DNA of 64,000 nt from G963676335 sp963676335 (GTDB taxonomy: Bacteria; Pseudomonadota; Alphaproteobacteria; Rickettsiales; Rickettsiaceae): NCBI GenBank assembly GCA_963676335.1, contig OY781057.1:620001-684000 (forward strand), in the 5' to 3' direction. The notes beneath the pieces were generated by a model. The model searched no databases, had not been told where the DNA came from, and was given only the letters and a program-made list of their open reading frames with translations. The translations under genes were made by a program, and so were the position numbers. Of the stretch, positions 28,495 through 37,555 are shown piece by piece (positions within the stretch are counted from its first letter, which is position 1; the number at the start of each line of letters is the position of its first letter).

Positions 28495-28639
28495 AAACAT
28501 ATATTTTAAGGTTGCGATCTATGTCACGTATAAAAAATAAACCATCTGTTTTGAAAGATTATTATCCCATAGACAGGTAAGACTATTTAATAGAGTTTTT
28601 ATATGAGGAATAAAGGCAAATTTTAATAGAATTATGACT

Positions 28640-28680
28640 TTTTGCAAAGAAAAAATGTTAAACAACATTCCTTCGCAAAA
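28640..28680 (-). terminator. Intrinsic terminator for the minus-strand 236-residue gene
   Basis: Read on the minus strand, AATGTT-GTTT-AACATT is followed at once by TTTTCTTT. An outer pairing TTTTGC/GCAAAA (28640-28645 and 28675-28680) extends the structure. It lies 34-74 bases past the stop of the minus-strand gene. The rest of 28495-28713 holds only a 19-codon open frame at 28521 and no recognisable gene. Confidence 0.65.
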
Positions 28681-28713
28681 GTTCTGCCTATGTTATTTGG
28701 TTAGATTAGCAAC

Positions 28714-29424
28714 TTATTTCCTCCCTTGCGGTTCGATTTTCTTTTTCTCTACTATGCCTTTTTGTGTCGTATCTACTGCGTTCAACTTGCTAGTTTCTTT
28801 AAGCTTGTTGCTTAGATCTTTTAGATTTTTACCATCTTCCTCAGGCAAACGCAAACCAACGATGGTTGCTTTATCCATTCTTTCTCTTATTTTTTCTAAT
28901 TTAGTCTTTAACTCTTTTATAAGGTTTTTTTCTTTCTCATGTCCTCCTATTTGTTTTGGAATGGGTGCTGCTATTTTCTTATTCTGTAAGTTTAACTTTG
29001 GAGCAATGGGGATGTTTTGATTAGGTATTGACATATTCGGAGCCTCAGAAGATTTTTGTTCTTCTTTATTGTTAGGAACATTATTTCCTCTTACTGCCGG
29101 TTCGGTTTTTTCATATTTTGCCACATCCTTTATTTCAAAATGCGTTTTAAGATATTTATTACAAAATTTCTTAATGGTATTTATAAGTTTCTCTATTGTA
29201 GAGGGGCCAGTCATTTCAGAGAGATTGTTTAAAAGTTTTTGGGACAATTTTTTCTGTTCTTCTTCTTCATAGTTAAAAAAATGACTAACAAACAGCTTTA
29301 TTTCCTTAAGCGTCGCTTCTTGACAAGATTTTTTATCATCTGGAAATTGATTATTTGCTACATTTATACCTTCCGCTAACTTTATTATATTTCCCTCTAT
29401 ATTTTTTTTTGATATAGAATACAC
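28714..29424 (-). CDS. Charged protein of unknown function
   Basis: A 236-residue, strongly hydrophilic protein that I do not recognise. Residues 1-105 look like a compact helical domain (including EEEQKKLSQKLLNNLSEM and TIEKLINTIKKFCNKYL). Residues 110-160 are a disordered Pro/Asn linker (NMSIPNQNIPIAPKLN), and 165-200 form a basic coiled coil (KNLIKELKTKLEKIRERMDK). There is no signal peptide or membrane segment. The start is GTG 29424 with a weak binding site; no ATG lies nearby. A TATAAT is present upstream on the minus strand, and an intrinsic terminator follows. It is an isolated single gene; a host-directed role is possible but unsupported. Confidence 0.7.
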   Translation of the reverse strand: MYSISKKNIEGNIIKLAEGINVANNQFPDDKKSCQEATLKEIKLFVSHFFNYEEEEQKKLSQKLLNNLSEMTGPSTIEKLINTIKKFCNKYLKTHFEIKDVAKYEKTEPAVRGNNVPNNKEEQKSSEAPNMSIPNQNIPIAPKLNLQNKKIAAPIPKQIGGHEKEKNLIKELKTKLEKIRERMDKATIVGLRLPEEDGKNLKDLSNKLKETSKLNAVDTTQKGIVEKKKIEPQGRK

Positions 29425-29570
29425 CTATTAATTAGTTTAATTCTAACTTTTATTATATCACTAAAATTAACGTAAATATCTAAATAGTTGAGAAATTTGA
29501 TAGTTTTCAACTATAGGGTTTAAAAAGAGATTTTATGGTATAACTTCTCTGAAATGAGTTATAGAATACG

Positions 29571-29701
29571 TGAGCAAATTTCAAAAAGAGGTAGGAAGGC
29601 GAAGATCGAGCGGTGAGATGTATTTTAAACGTACGTTGAGTTGCGCAGTATTTTGGAAATCGACTCACACAATTTTTGAAATTGGCCGAGTGTGCATCTC
29701 A
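29571..29701. repeat. Non-coding element with several inverted repeat segments
   Basis: Within the 484-bp gene-free stretch 29425-29908, this segment is noticeably richer in G and C. It contains an 11-bp inverted pair (AATTTCAAAAA at 29577-29587 and TTTTTGAAATT at 29673-29683) and a 7-bp pair (TGAGATG at 29614-29620 and CATCTCA at 29695-29701). The two pairs interleave rather than nest. The minus strand is open for about 50 codons here, but without recognisable content. It could be a degraded insertion element, a dispersed palindromic repeat or a structured RNA. Confidence 0.45.
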
Positions 29702-29713
29702 TCAATTTAATGT

Positions 29714-29742
29714 AAAAAATCTTTAGCATTGCTGATGCTAAA
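29714..29742 (-). terminator. Orphan hairpin with T-run on the minus strand
   Basis: TTTAGCAT-TGCTG-ATGCTAAA (29722-29742), an 8-bp perfect stem. On the minus strand the stem is followed by GATTTTTTAC, as in an intrinsic terminator. No minus-strand gene lies upstream (29743-29908 is non-coding), so it would end either a small RNA or nothing at all. Confidence 0.45.
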
Positions 29743-29908
29743 TTAAAATCTCTTTCTTGTTGTTCCTGCTTACATACCGCTGCAAAAAAGTATTGTCTTT
29801 AGCCGATTTATTTATTATCCTATGAAAATAGTATTATTGAAAAAAATTCAATCATGAACGATAAAGCGAATTTAAGTATCTATCCTTTGTTCATGGGATT
29901 AACTAAAC

Positions 29909-30937
29909 GTGAGCAGAGAGGATACTAATATTTCTAGCATAAAGAAAATTTCGGAAGACGAATATGCTGATGTTACTGTTATAGGAGCTGGGCCAATAGG
30001 ATTATTTGCTGCTTTTCAAGCTGGGATATTGGGACTTAAGTGTAATGTTATTGAGACATTATCTTTCGTAGGAGGACAATGTCAGGCATTATATCCAAAA
30101 AAAATTTTGCAAAATATACCAGGGCATTTTAATATAAAAGCTAAGGATTTGATAGTAGAGTTATATAAACAAGCAGAACAATTTAATCCTCGATATTATT
30201 TAACAACTACAGCTAAAAATTTAGAAATTTGCAATAAAGGATTTAAAATAAAAACAGATAAAAACATTATTAATACAAAAACTATAGTACTTGCTACTGG
30301 AAAAGGTATTTTTAGTTATAATAAGCCTCAAATTAAGGATATAGATCAGTATGAGAATAAATCTATTTATTATTCAATAACTAATCCTAAAATTTTTCAT
30401 CAAAAAACAATAGTAATTATAGGAGGAGGAGATAGTGCATTAGACTGGACAATTAATTTATCATCTATTGTGCAAAAAATTTACTTAGTTCATCGAAGAG
30501 AAGAATTTAAGTGCAGTTCTGGTATTTTGATAAAGCTTCAAGAATTAATAAAATTGGGAATTGTAGAGTTAGTAGCTCCATATCAATTAAAAAATATTAT
30601 TGGTAAAAATGGACAAATTGAAGCGATAATTGTACAAAACGCATTAGGGCATGAAAAAACGATAATTGCAAGTGCGTTACTTCCATTTTTTGGTTTAAAA
30701 ACAGAAATTGGACCTATACAAAATTTGGCAATAAATTTAAGGCAAGGATATATTGCAGTAGATAATGTTACTTATGAAACTAGTATTATGGGTATATATG
30801 CTATAGGAGACGCAATAGATTATAAAGGAAAATTAAGACTACTTTCTATCGGATTTGCAGAAGCGGTTGTTGGAATGCATAATGTATACAAATATATTTA
30901 TTCAGAAAACTCTAAGTTTATTCAATATTTTAATTAA
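29909..30937 (+). CDS. Ferredoxin/flavodoxin--NADP+ reductase (thioredoxin reductase-like type)
   Basis: FAD enzyme that moves electrons between NADPH and ferredoxin. The FAD-binding GAGPIG is near residues 26-31, then GGQCQALYPKK (about 54-64) and the NAD(P)-binding GGGDSALDW near 172-180. The C-terminal FAD site reads GIYAIGDAIDY, near 294. The CxxC redox pair of thioredoxin reductase is absent, and the GGQC(Q)ALYP stretch is typical of the TrxR-like ferredoxin reductases found in Rickettsiales. The length of 342 residues is normal. The start is GTG 29909; there is no in-frame ATG before the FAD site. folD follows 11 bases later. Confidence 0.88.
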   Translation: MSREDTNISSIKKISEDEYADVTVIGAGPIGLFAAFQAGILGLKCNVIETLSFVGGQCQALYPKKILQNIPGHFNIKAKDLIVELYKQAEQFNPRYYLTTTAKNLEICNKGFKIKTDKNIINTKTIVLATGKGIFSYNKPQIKDIDQYENKSIYYSITNPKIFHQKTIVIIGGGDSALDWTINLSSIVQKIYLVHRREEFKCSSGILIKLQELIKLGIVELVAPYQLKNIIGKNGQIEAIIVQNALGHEKTIIASALLPFFGLKTEIGPIQNLAINLRQGYIAVDNVTYETSIMGIYAIGDAIDYKGKLRLLSIGFAEAVVGMHNVYKYIYSENSKFIQYFN

Positions 30938-30948
30938 AGAAGGCTCAG

Positions 30949-31800
30949 GTGATAAATAATAAAATAATTGATGGAAAATTTTATTCTGAGCAATTACTTC
31001 AACAGTTAAAACAAAAAATTATTGGTTCTAATATTGTACCTACATTAGCAATTATTATTGTTGGTAGAGACCCTGCAAGTTTAATCTATGTTAGAAATAA
31101 ATTTAATCAAGGAAGAAAGATAGGTATAAGGGTTAAAATTTTAGAATTTTCTGAAACTGTTTCTCAATCTGAGCTGGAGATTACTATAAAAAAAATTAAT
31201 AAAAATTCTGAAATTCATGGAATAATTTTACAATTACCATTACCGAAGCATATAAATAAGAATACACTAATTCCATTAATAGATGCCAATAAAGATGTTG
31301 ATGGTTTTCATCCAATAAATATTGGAAATTTGTATTTAGGATTAGAGAGTAATTTTATCTCTTGCACTGCTTTATCTTGTTTACATCTGTTAAAAACTGT
31401 ATTTTCTAATTTAGATGGTAAGTATGTAGTGATAATCAGTCACTCTATTATAGTTGGAAAACCAATTGCAGCACTACTATTACAACATAATTGCACAATT
31501 ACTATTTGTCATTCTTATACTCAAAATCTAAGTATACTATGTAAGCAAGCAGATATTATTATAAGCGGAATAGGGCATCCTAAATATATTGATGCTAGTT
31601 TTTGCAAACAGGACGTAGTTATTATTGATGTAGGCATTAATCGAATTAGTGCAAAAGATAACGTGTATATAGTTGGTGATGTCGATTTAGAAAAAGTACT
31701 ACCTTATGTCAGACATATTACACCAGTACCAGGAGGTGTAGGACCTATGACTGTTGCTTACTTATTATATAATACTGTGAAAGCTTCAAAAATTCTTTAA
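30949..31800 (+). CDS. folD: Methylenetetrahydrofolate dehydrogenase/cyclohydrolase
   Basis: Bifunctional enzyme that interconverts 5,10-methylene- and 10-formyl-tetrahydrofolate, supplying one-carbon units for purines and formyl-Met. The substrate-site YVRNKF with the catalytic Lys is near residue 50. HGIILQLPLPKH is near 88, KDVDGFHPINIGNL near 117, the NADP site SHSIIVGKPIAALL near 165 (usual S-x-x-VG), and PVPGGVGPMTVAYLL near the end. The length of 283 residues is normal. The start is GTG 30949; it is probably co-transcribed with the reductase. It ends 3 bases before the convergent DMT transporter. Confidence 0.95.
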   Translation: MINNKIIDGKFYSEQLLQQLKQKIIGSNIVPTLAIIIVGRDPASLIYVRNKFNQGRKIGIRVKILEFSETVSQSELEITIKKINKNSEIHGIILQLPLPKHINKNTLIPLIDANKDVDGFHPINIGNLYLGLESNFISCTALSCLHLLKTVFSNLDGKYVVIISHSIIVGKPIAALLLQHNCTITICHSYTQNLSILCKQADIIISGIGHPKYIDASFCKQDVVIIDVGINRISAKDNVYIVGDVDLEKVLPYVRHITPVPGGVGPMTVAYLLYNTVKASKIL

Positions 31801-31803
31801 TGT

Positions 31804-32664
31804 TCATTTGGCTAATTGTTTTTTTTCTGAATAATGAAGAAAAACAATTGCAGAAAGAATAATTATTGATCCGTAACATGTTGCAACTAAATTACCTGAG
31901 ATGTGCAATATATAACATATTATAGATGTAAATATAAATTCTAAGTATCTATAAGGAGCTAAAGCTGTGACATCTAATAATAAAAGAGCTTTTAAAATAA
32001 ACAATGAAATTAAATTTTCCTCAATACCTAGACTACTAATGATTATTAATTGTTTTAATGTAATAGGAACCCAATAATATATAGCTAAAGGAGCAGAGAT
32101 CATTGTAGAAAAAGCAGCGGAATAAAATAACATTCCTATCGTTGTCTCCTGAATAATGAATTTTTTATTGATAATATCAAGTATTGCAAATCCAGCTGCT
32201 GATAAAATAAAAGTAATAATATATAAATTAAAATCATGAGGCGTTATTGCTACTACAATACCAATAAAACCAAGAACAATAACTACCCATCTTTGCCAAA
32301 TAATATTTTCTTTTAAAAAAAATGTACTTAAAATTAATGTAAACAAAGGAATGGAAAAACTAATTACAGAAGCTGTTGCAATAAAAACAAATTTCAAGCC
32401 ATAACTCCAAGCTGTGATAGATAAAAATAAAATTCCTCCTCTAGCGAAATGTATGAAAATGTTAGAAGTTTTAATTACTGATTTTCCATTAATTAATATA
32501 ATTGGTATTAAAATAGCTGAGCTAGATAAAGATCTTAAAAAGATTATTTGAAATATATTTAAAATATTTACTATATATTGAGTAGTAACATTATTAATGA
32601 TGGTAGTTAAAATACTAAGTATAAACCATGATATGCCAATAAAATAATCGTTTTTTTTATACAT
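31804..32664 (-). CDS. EamA/DMT-family transporter
   Basis: A 286-residue inner membrane protein with about ten hydrophobic helices in two EamA halves (residues 8-140 and 150-280). Motifs include FQIIFLRSLSSSAILIPI after helix 2 and PLFTLILSTFFLKENIIWQR at the end of the first half, which is the usual PxxxxxxxxxxxxE pattern of the family. In Rickettsia one member of this family imports S-adenosylmethionine; whether this one does cannot be told from sequence. It stands alone on the minus strand. Confidence 0.85.
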   Translation of the reverse strand: MYKKNDYFIGISWFILSILTTIINNVTTQYIVNILNIFQIIFLRSLSSSAILIPIILINGKSVIKTSNIFIHFARGGILFLSITAWSYGLKFVFIATASVISFSIPLFTLILSTFFLKENIIWQRWVVIVLGFIGIVVAITPHDFNLYIITFILSAAGFAILDIINKKFIIQETTIGMLFYSAAFSTMISAPLAIYYWVPITLKQLIIISSLGIEENLISLFILKALLLLDVTALAPYRYLEFIFTSIICYILHISGNLVATCYGSIIILSAIVFLHYSEKKQLAK

Positions 32665-32745
32665 AGGAAACTATTGCTATTATAGAATAATAAATAAAAA
32701 TTATATTACTTAAAATTAAGATTTATAGATGGGTGGAGTTTGAAA

Positions 32746-33222
32746 ATGATAAAACAAAATTTATACAGATTAAATGTAGGAATGATGATAATAAATAAAT
32801 TTAATGATGTATTTATTGGAAAACGTATTGGAGGTACAGAGTATTGTTGGCAAATGCCACAAGGAGGGATAGATAAAGGAGAGTCTCCCAGACAAACAGT
32901 AATGCGAGAGATGAAAGAAGAAATTGGATCAAATAATGCTTCTATTCTTGCAGAAAGTAATTGGTATTACTATGACATACCAACAAATCTAATGACAAAA
33001 TCATGGGATAAGAAATTTTGTGGACAACAACAAAAGTGGTTTTTAATAAAATTTTTAGGAAATGATTCGGATATTAATATTAATACAACGGTTCCAGAAT
33101 TTAATGAATGGAAATGGAGCCATGTTTCTGAATTACCTAAAATTGTTATATCATTTAAAAAAAATATATACATAGAAGTAATTAAAGAATTTGAATCTTT
33201 TTTTATGTCAAAAAAGCAGTAA
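32746..33222 (+). CDS. rppH: RNA pyrophosphohydrolase (Nudix)
   Basis: Removes pyrophosphate from the 5' end of mRNA, which starts RNase E-dependent decay. In Rickettsiales it was earlier called invasion protein A (InvA). The Nudix box is complete near residues 40-63: GGIDKGES, then REMKEEIG. YRLNVGMMIINKFNDVFIGK at the start and WQMPQGG are typical for RppH/YgdP. GGAG at 32735-32738 lies 7 bases before ATG 32746, which sets this start rather than the TTG at 32740. The length is 158 residues. Confidence 0.92.
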   Translation: MIKQNLYRLNVGMMIINKFNDVFIGKRIGGTEYCWQMPQGGIDKGESPRQTVMREMKEEIGSNNASILAESNWYYYDIPTNLMTKSWDKKFCGQQQKWFLIKFLGNDSDININTTVPEFNEWKWSHVSELPKIVISFKKNIYIEVIKEFESFFMSKKQ

Positions 33223-33276
33223 TGATATAAGTGTATATTGTTGGTAGAATGAAAATTATAAAATGAATAGTGAAAA

Positions 33277-33789
33277 ATGAATAATTCGATATTAATAATT
33301 TGTATAAGTTTTTTAATTATAAGCGGTTGTGGATATAATAAACCCATGAGAAGCACTGAATTCGGTAATCCTGTTATTACTTCATCAGATATAACTCTCA
33401 AAAGGAAAGAAAAAATGGATGATTTTTCTTTTGTTGTAAAATATTATCCAAATAAGCAGGCATATTTTTTAGTTCTTTCTTATATAGGAGATCAATATAA
33501 ATCCCAACTTAATAAAAATACTGAATTGAAGTTTTTAATAAATAATTCTTATATCATGTCTCTAATGCCAATAACAGACAGTAAAATTATTGCATATATA
33601 ATAGATCCAGTCGAAGCTGCGAAGTATGAAATTAATTATTCAATTACTGAATCGCAATTATATGACATTACTTATGCAAATGATGTTAGTGTTCAATTAA
33701 TATGTATAGATAAAATTTTATCCGGAGAATTTACATATCTTTTTAGTTTTGATCCATTGAAAAAATTTATGAAGCAATTAGTCTATTGA
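33277..33789 (+). CDS. Putative lipoprotein of unknown function
   Basis: A 170-residue protein with a good lipoprotein signal: MNNSILIICISFLIISGC, lipobox ISGC, then GYNKP. The mature part has alternating hydrophobic/polar strands (FSFVVKYYP, YFLVLSYIGD, KIIAYIIDP) and may be a beta sandwich. I do not recognise the family. It sits between rppH and the nucleotide translocase, 54 bases after the former and 40 before the latter, probably in one transcript. Confidence 0.75.
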   Translation: MNNSILIICISFLIISGCGYNKPMRSTEFGNPVITSSDITLKRKEKMDDFSFVVKYYPNKQAYFLVLSYIGDQYKSQLNKNTELKFLINNSYIMSLMPITDSKIIAYIIDPVEAAKYEINYSITESQLYDITYANDVSVQLICIDKILSGEFTYLFSFDPLKKFMKQLVY

Positions 33790-33829
33790 CAATACAAAGA
33801 CATATTAGTATTCTTTATAGAAATTTCGC

Positions 33830-35356
33830 ATGGTCCACAATTTTTCCTATTATATAGATAAATTAAGGAACAGTACATTTAGACATATCTTTTGGCCAGT
33901 TCGCTCTCATGAATTTATAAAATTTTTTCCAATCGCATTTTTAATGTTTACTGTTTTATTAAATCAAAACATTGTAAGGGATATTAAAGATAGTTTAGTC
34001 ATAACATTAATTGGTCCTGAAATTATAAGTTTTATAAAACTGTGGGTTGAAATGCCTTTAGGGATTATATTTATAGTAATTTATACCAAGATATGTAATG
34101 TTACTACTACGGAAAAAGCATTTAGATATATAGTTTGTTTTTTTTTATCATATTTTTTTTTATTTGGTTTTGTAATATTTCCTAATCTTGATTTTATTCA
34201 TCCTCGAAATTCTTTAGTACAAAAGTATATTGATTCTTATGTGCATTTAAAGTGGTTTATTATTTTATGGTCAAAATGGTCAATAGTATTATTTTACGTT
34301 ATGGGAGAATTGTGGCCAGTTATAATATGTAACTTATTATTTTGGCAATTAGCTAATAAAATAACAAAAACAGAAGAAGCTAAACGATTTTATTCATTTT
34401 TTTCATTATTTGGGCAATCTAATTTGTTAATTTCTGGCAGTATAATTATGTATTTTACATCTCAAAATCATATTTTTTTTGGATTGTTTCATAATAGTTC
34501 ATGCAAAACGGAAATTACTCTAAAATCTCTTGCTTTAATTATTTTAATTACTGGAATTGCATTACTTAGTCTTCATAGATTTATAGAATATAAAATTCTA
34601 ACGGATCCTAAAAATTTTTTATCAAAAATAACGCCTAGTACAATTAAAATTAATGTATTGGATAGTTTAAAAATGATAGTATCTTCAAAATATCTTTGTT
34701 TAATATGTATTATTTGTATATCTTATAGTATGTCAGTTAATTTAATTGAGGGATTATGGTTTTCAAAAGTAAAAGAAATGTATCCAATACCAGAGCATTT
34801 TATGCGATATCAAGGTAAGGTTATATTTTATACTGGTATAGTAACCTTGATATTATGTGTAGTAGGAAGTAGTATTGTAAGATATGGTGGATGGCTTTGG
34901 GGAGCAATTACTACTCCTCTTAGTATTTTAATTGCTGGTGGAGCCTTCTTTACATGCGTATTATTACAAAACCATCTAGAAGTGTTTTTTAATTTTTTAG
35001 GAGTTAATTCTTTATTAGCTGTAATAGTATTTATTGGTGGAGTACAAAATGTATTGGGGAAGGGAGCAAAATATGCATTGTTTGACGCTACTAAAGAAAT
35101 GACATATATTCCATTAAATACAGAAATGAAAACAAAGGGAAAAATTGCTGTAGATATGATAGGAGCTAAAGTAGGAAAATCTTCTGGAGCATTATTTCAG
35201 TTTCTAATTTTTACTATTTTTCCACAAACTACATTTAATGATATTGCTGGAGTGTTAATGACTCTATTTATAATAATTTGTTCGATATGGATTTTTAGTA
35301 TCAATCAATTATCAAATGAATATAGTAAAGCACTACTAACATATTCAGATACTTAA
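33830..35356 (+). CDS. tlc: ATP/ADP translocase-family nucleotide transporter
   Basis: Nucleotide transporter (NTT/TLC family) of the kind that intracellular bacteria and plastids use to exchange host ATP for ADP or to import nucleotides. It has 508 residues and about twelve membrane helices. The N-terminal signature is clear: FWPVRSHEFIKFFPIAFLMF, then NQNIVRDIKDSLVITLIGPE, and later KVIFYTGIVTL and KGKIAVDMIGAKVGKSSGA. Rickettsiales often have several paralogs with different substrates, so the exact substrate is not determined. It is strong evidence for an obligate intracellular lifestyle. It ends 3 bases before the convergent murG. Confidence 0.93.
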   Translation: MVHNFSYYIDKLRNSTFRHIFWPVRSHEFIKFFPIAFLMFTVLLNQNIVRDIKDSLVITLIGPEIISFIKLWVEMPLGIIFIVIYTKICNVTTTEKAFRYIVCFFLSYFFLFGFVIFPNLDFIHPRNSLVQKYIDSYVHLKWFIILWSKWSIVLFYVMGELWPVIICNLLFWQLANKITKTEEAKRFYSFFSLFGQSNLLISGSIIMYFTSQNHIFFGLFHNSSCKTEITLKSLALIILITGIALLSLHRFIEYKILTDPKNFLSKITPSTIKINVLDSLKMIVSSKYLCLICIICISYSMSVNLIEGLWFSKVKEMYPIPEHFMRYQGKVIFYTGIVTLILCVVGSSIVRYGGWLWGAITTPLSILIAGGAFFTCVLLQNHLEVFFNFLGVNSLLAVIVFIGGVQNVLGKGAKYALFDATKEMTYIPLNTEMKTKGKIAVDMIGAKVGKSSGALFQFLIFTIFPQTTFNDIAGVLMTLFIIICSIWIFSINQLSNEYSKALLTYSDT

Positions 35357-35359
35357 TTT

Positions 35360-36436
35360 TTATTTTTTAGTAATTTTTTCTACAGCATCAGCAAGTAATG
35401 ATTCTGCATTTGAGTACCTTTCTAGCAGTCTTGTGGAGATAGTTTTTAATATAGTACGAAAATTAGCTAATTCAATAATTTTATCTGCAAGTTGTTCTGG
35501 CTTAATTAAATGTTGTTGAAATACCCATCCCATATTTCTTTTAGCAAAGAAAGTGGCATTAAGTAGCTGATGATTTTGTGATGCATTTGGTAATGGGATA
35601 AAGATTGCTGGTAATCCTACTGAAACTAATTCAGCAATCGTAGAAGCTCCTGCACGACATATAGTTATATGAGATTTTGTATATTTTTCACCAATATCGA
35701 AAAAAAATTCACAAATTTCATGAGGAATATTTAAATTAGTATATAATTTTTGTAGATACGGAGTTTCTTCTTTGCGTGCTTGTTGTATTATTTCTATTAA
35801 CAAATTTGGTTCCTTAATTTTTGCGAGCTTGATAGCGCTAGGAATTAATTTTGCAAAAAATCTTGCACCTTGACTCCCTCCTACAACTAATAATTTTAAA
35901 AATTTATCATCAAAATTTCTTGTAATTTGTAAATTTTTAATATCTGCTCTAATTGGATTTCCAGTGATATTAATTTTTGGTTTTTGACCTGGAGGGATAT
36001 TTGCTGTATCAGGAAATGTTATCGCTATTACTCTTGCATATTGTGAAAAGTAATAATTAACTTTACCAAGAAATGAGTTTTGTTCATGTATCATTATTGG
36101 TATATTAAGAATTTTAGAAATAAATAATAAAGGAAAAGTAGGATATCCACCAAATCCAACAACTAAATCAGGCTTGGTTTTTAACAAGAATATTAAACTA
36201 TGTATAACAGCAACAAAAATTTTCATACAAGAAAGAGCCTTTTCTAAAAACCCCTTATTTAAGGAGGAGGAAGTAATGAAGTATACTTTTTCACTTAGAT
36301 TATGTATATATTTTTTGCATCTATTATCTGTAACTAAATACGTAGTATGATTACGTTGTTTTAATTCTTCGCTTAATGATAAAGCTGCAAATAGATGCCC
36401 TCCAGTTCCTCCTCCAACTAATACAATCACAGACAT
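35360..36436 (-). CDS. murG: UDP-GlcNAc--lipid I N-acetylglucosaminyltransferase
   Basis: Glycosyltransferase that converts lipid I to lipid II on the inner face of the membrane. The donor and acceptor site GGGTGGHLFAALSLSEEL is at residues 8-25. GFGGYPTFP is near 94, MIHEQNS near 117, VVGGSQGARFF near 180, and the GT-B C-terminal site GASTIAELVSVGLPAIFIPLP near 262. The length of 358 residues is normal. It overlaps ftsW by 10 bases as the last gene of the greA-ftsW-murG run, which shows that peptidoglycan precursor synthesis is kept. Confidence 0.96.
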   Translation of the reverse strand: MSVIVLVGGGTGGHLFAALSLSEELKQRNHTTYLVTDNRCKKYIHNLSEKVYFITSSSLNKGFLEKALSCMKIFVAVIHSLIFLLKTKPDLVVGFGGYPTFPLLFISKILNIPIMIHEQNSFLGKVNYYFSQYARVIAITFPDTANIPPGQKPKINITGNPIRADIKNLQITRNFDDKFLKLLVVGGSQGARFFAKLIPSAIKLAKIKEPNLLIEIIQQARKEETPYLQKLYTNLNIPHEICEFFFDIGEKYTKSHITICRAGASTIAELVSVGLPAIFIPLPNASQNHQLLNATFFAKRNMGWVFQQHLIKPEQLADKIIELANFRTILKTISTRLLERYSNAESLLADAVEKITKK

Positions 36437-37554
36437 AGGTCATAATATTTTTTTAAATTTAATTTATAAGTAATAATTTTAAAATCTTTTTTAGTTATAG
36501 ATAGCAATACTCCAATTGAAATACTAACTGCTAATAAAGAAGACCCACCATAACTTATTAGTGGCAAAGTCATACCTTTTGTGGGTAATATATACAATGA
36601 AACTCCCATATTAATAATAGACTGCAATGCAAATTGAATTAATATTCCAGAACCAACAAAAATAATAAAACTATTTTGTTGCCCTATTATAATATAAAAA
36701 TTATATATCACTATAAAAAAAAATATGGCAGTGATAATTATGCAAAAGATTCCACCAAATTCTTCCCCAGCAACAGCAAATATAAAATCTGTATGAGAAT
36801 CTGGGATAAATTGTTTTATTTTTCCTTCTCCTGGGCCAACTCCATAAAATCCGCCATTATGAAAAGCGCCAACAGCTTTTTCTACTTGATAACTCATGGA
36901 AGAATTATTTAAAAATCCATCAATTCTTTCAGCGACATGTGGAAGCCATAAGTAGCAAATAATTAATGATATAAAACTTATTGTAAAAAATAATATTCCA
37001 AATATCAATGGAAGGCCAGTAATAAACAATTGCCCTATAAATGACATAGAAAGCAGAATAAACATTCCGATATCAGGTTGTTTAATTAAGAAATATGCAA
37101 TAATTATATACAATGTTGTTACTGATGTTATTGTAAAAATTTTCTTTATATTTTTTAAACTCATTATCCATCCAATAACAACAGCAAATAATGGTTTTAT
37201 AAGTTCTGATGGCTGTATTGATATTATGCCAAAACTTAACCATCTTTTTCCTCCTTTTGTTTCATATCCAAATATTGGTACTAGAATCATTAAGATAAGA
37301 AAAAATAAAAAACTTATTAAACAAATTTTTTTTAAGCTTGATAGATCTAAAATTGATAAAATCACTATAATTCCAATAGAAAAAGATAAGTATAAAATTT
37401 GCTTATTGATAAAATAAAATTCTTTTACACCTACCCGATTTGCTATAACAGGACTAGAAGTTGTAACAAGTATAAGACCAATAGAAATGAGCAATAATAC
37501 AGAAACAATCGTATATTTATTTAAACTTCTCCACCACAAACGAATAAAATTCAT
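36427..37554 (-). CDS. ftsW: Septal peptidoglycan polymerase FtsW
   Basis: SEDS-family membrane glycosyltransferase that polymerises lipid II at the division septum with a class B PBP. It has ten hydrophobic segments. The N-terminal pattern NRVGVKEFYFINKQ after helix 1 is FtsW-type rather than RodA-type. GGKRWLSFGIISIQPSELIK (about 105-125), GVGPGEGKIKQFIPDSHTDF (the catalytic-loop region with the Asp) and LPLISYGGSSLLA near the end are all present. The length of 375 residues is normal. greA ends 1 base upstream and murG overlaps its end. Confidence 0.95.
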   Translation of the reverse strand: MNFIRLWWRSLNKYTIVSVLLLISIGLILVTTSSPVIANRVGVKEFYFINKQILYLSFSIGIIVILSILDLSSLKKICLISFLFFLILMILVPIFGYETKGGKRWLSFGIISIQPSELIKPLFAVVIGWIMSLKNIKKIFTITSVTTLYIIIAYFLIKQPDIGMFILLSMSFIGQLFITGLPLIFGILFFTISFISLIICYLWLPHVAERIDGFLNNSSMSYQVEKAVGAFHNGGFYGVGPGEGKIKQFIPDSHTDFIFAVAGEEFGGIFCIIITAIFFFIVIYNFYIIIGQQNSFIIFVGSGILIQFALQSIINMGVSLYILPTKGMTLPLISYGGSSLLAVSISIGVLLSITKKDFKIITYKLNLKKYYDLCL

Positions 37555-37555
37555 T

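Noticed and set aside
28521..28580. 19-codon open frame starting MSRIKNKPSVL
   Set aside because: Too short, no support beyond an AAGG upstream; it could be the stump of a lost gene, but I cannot show that.
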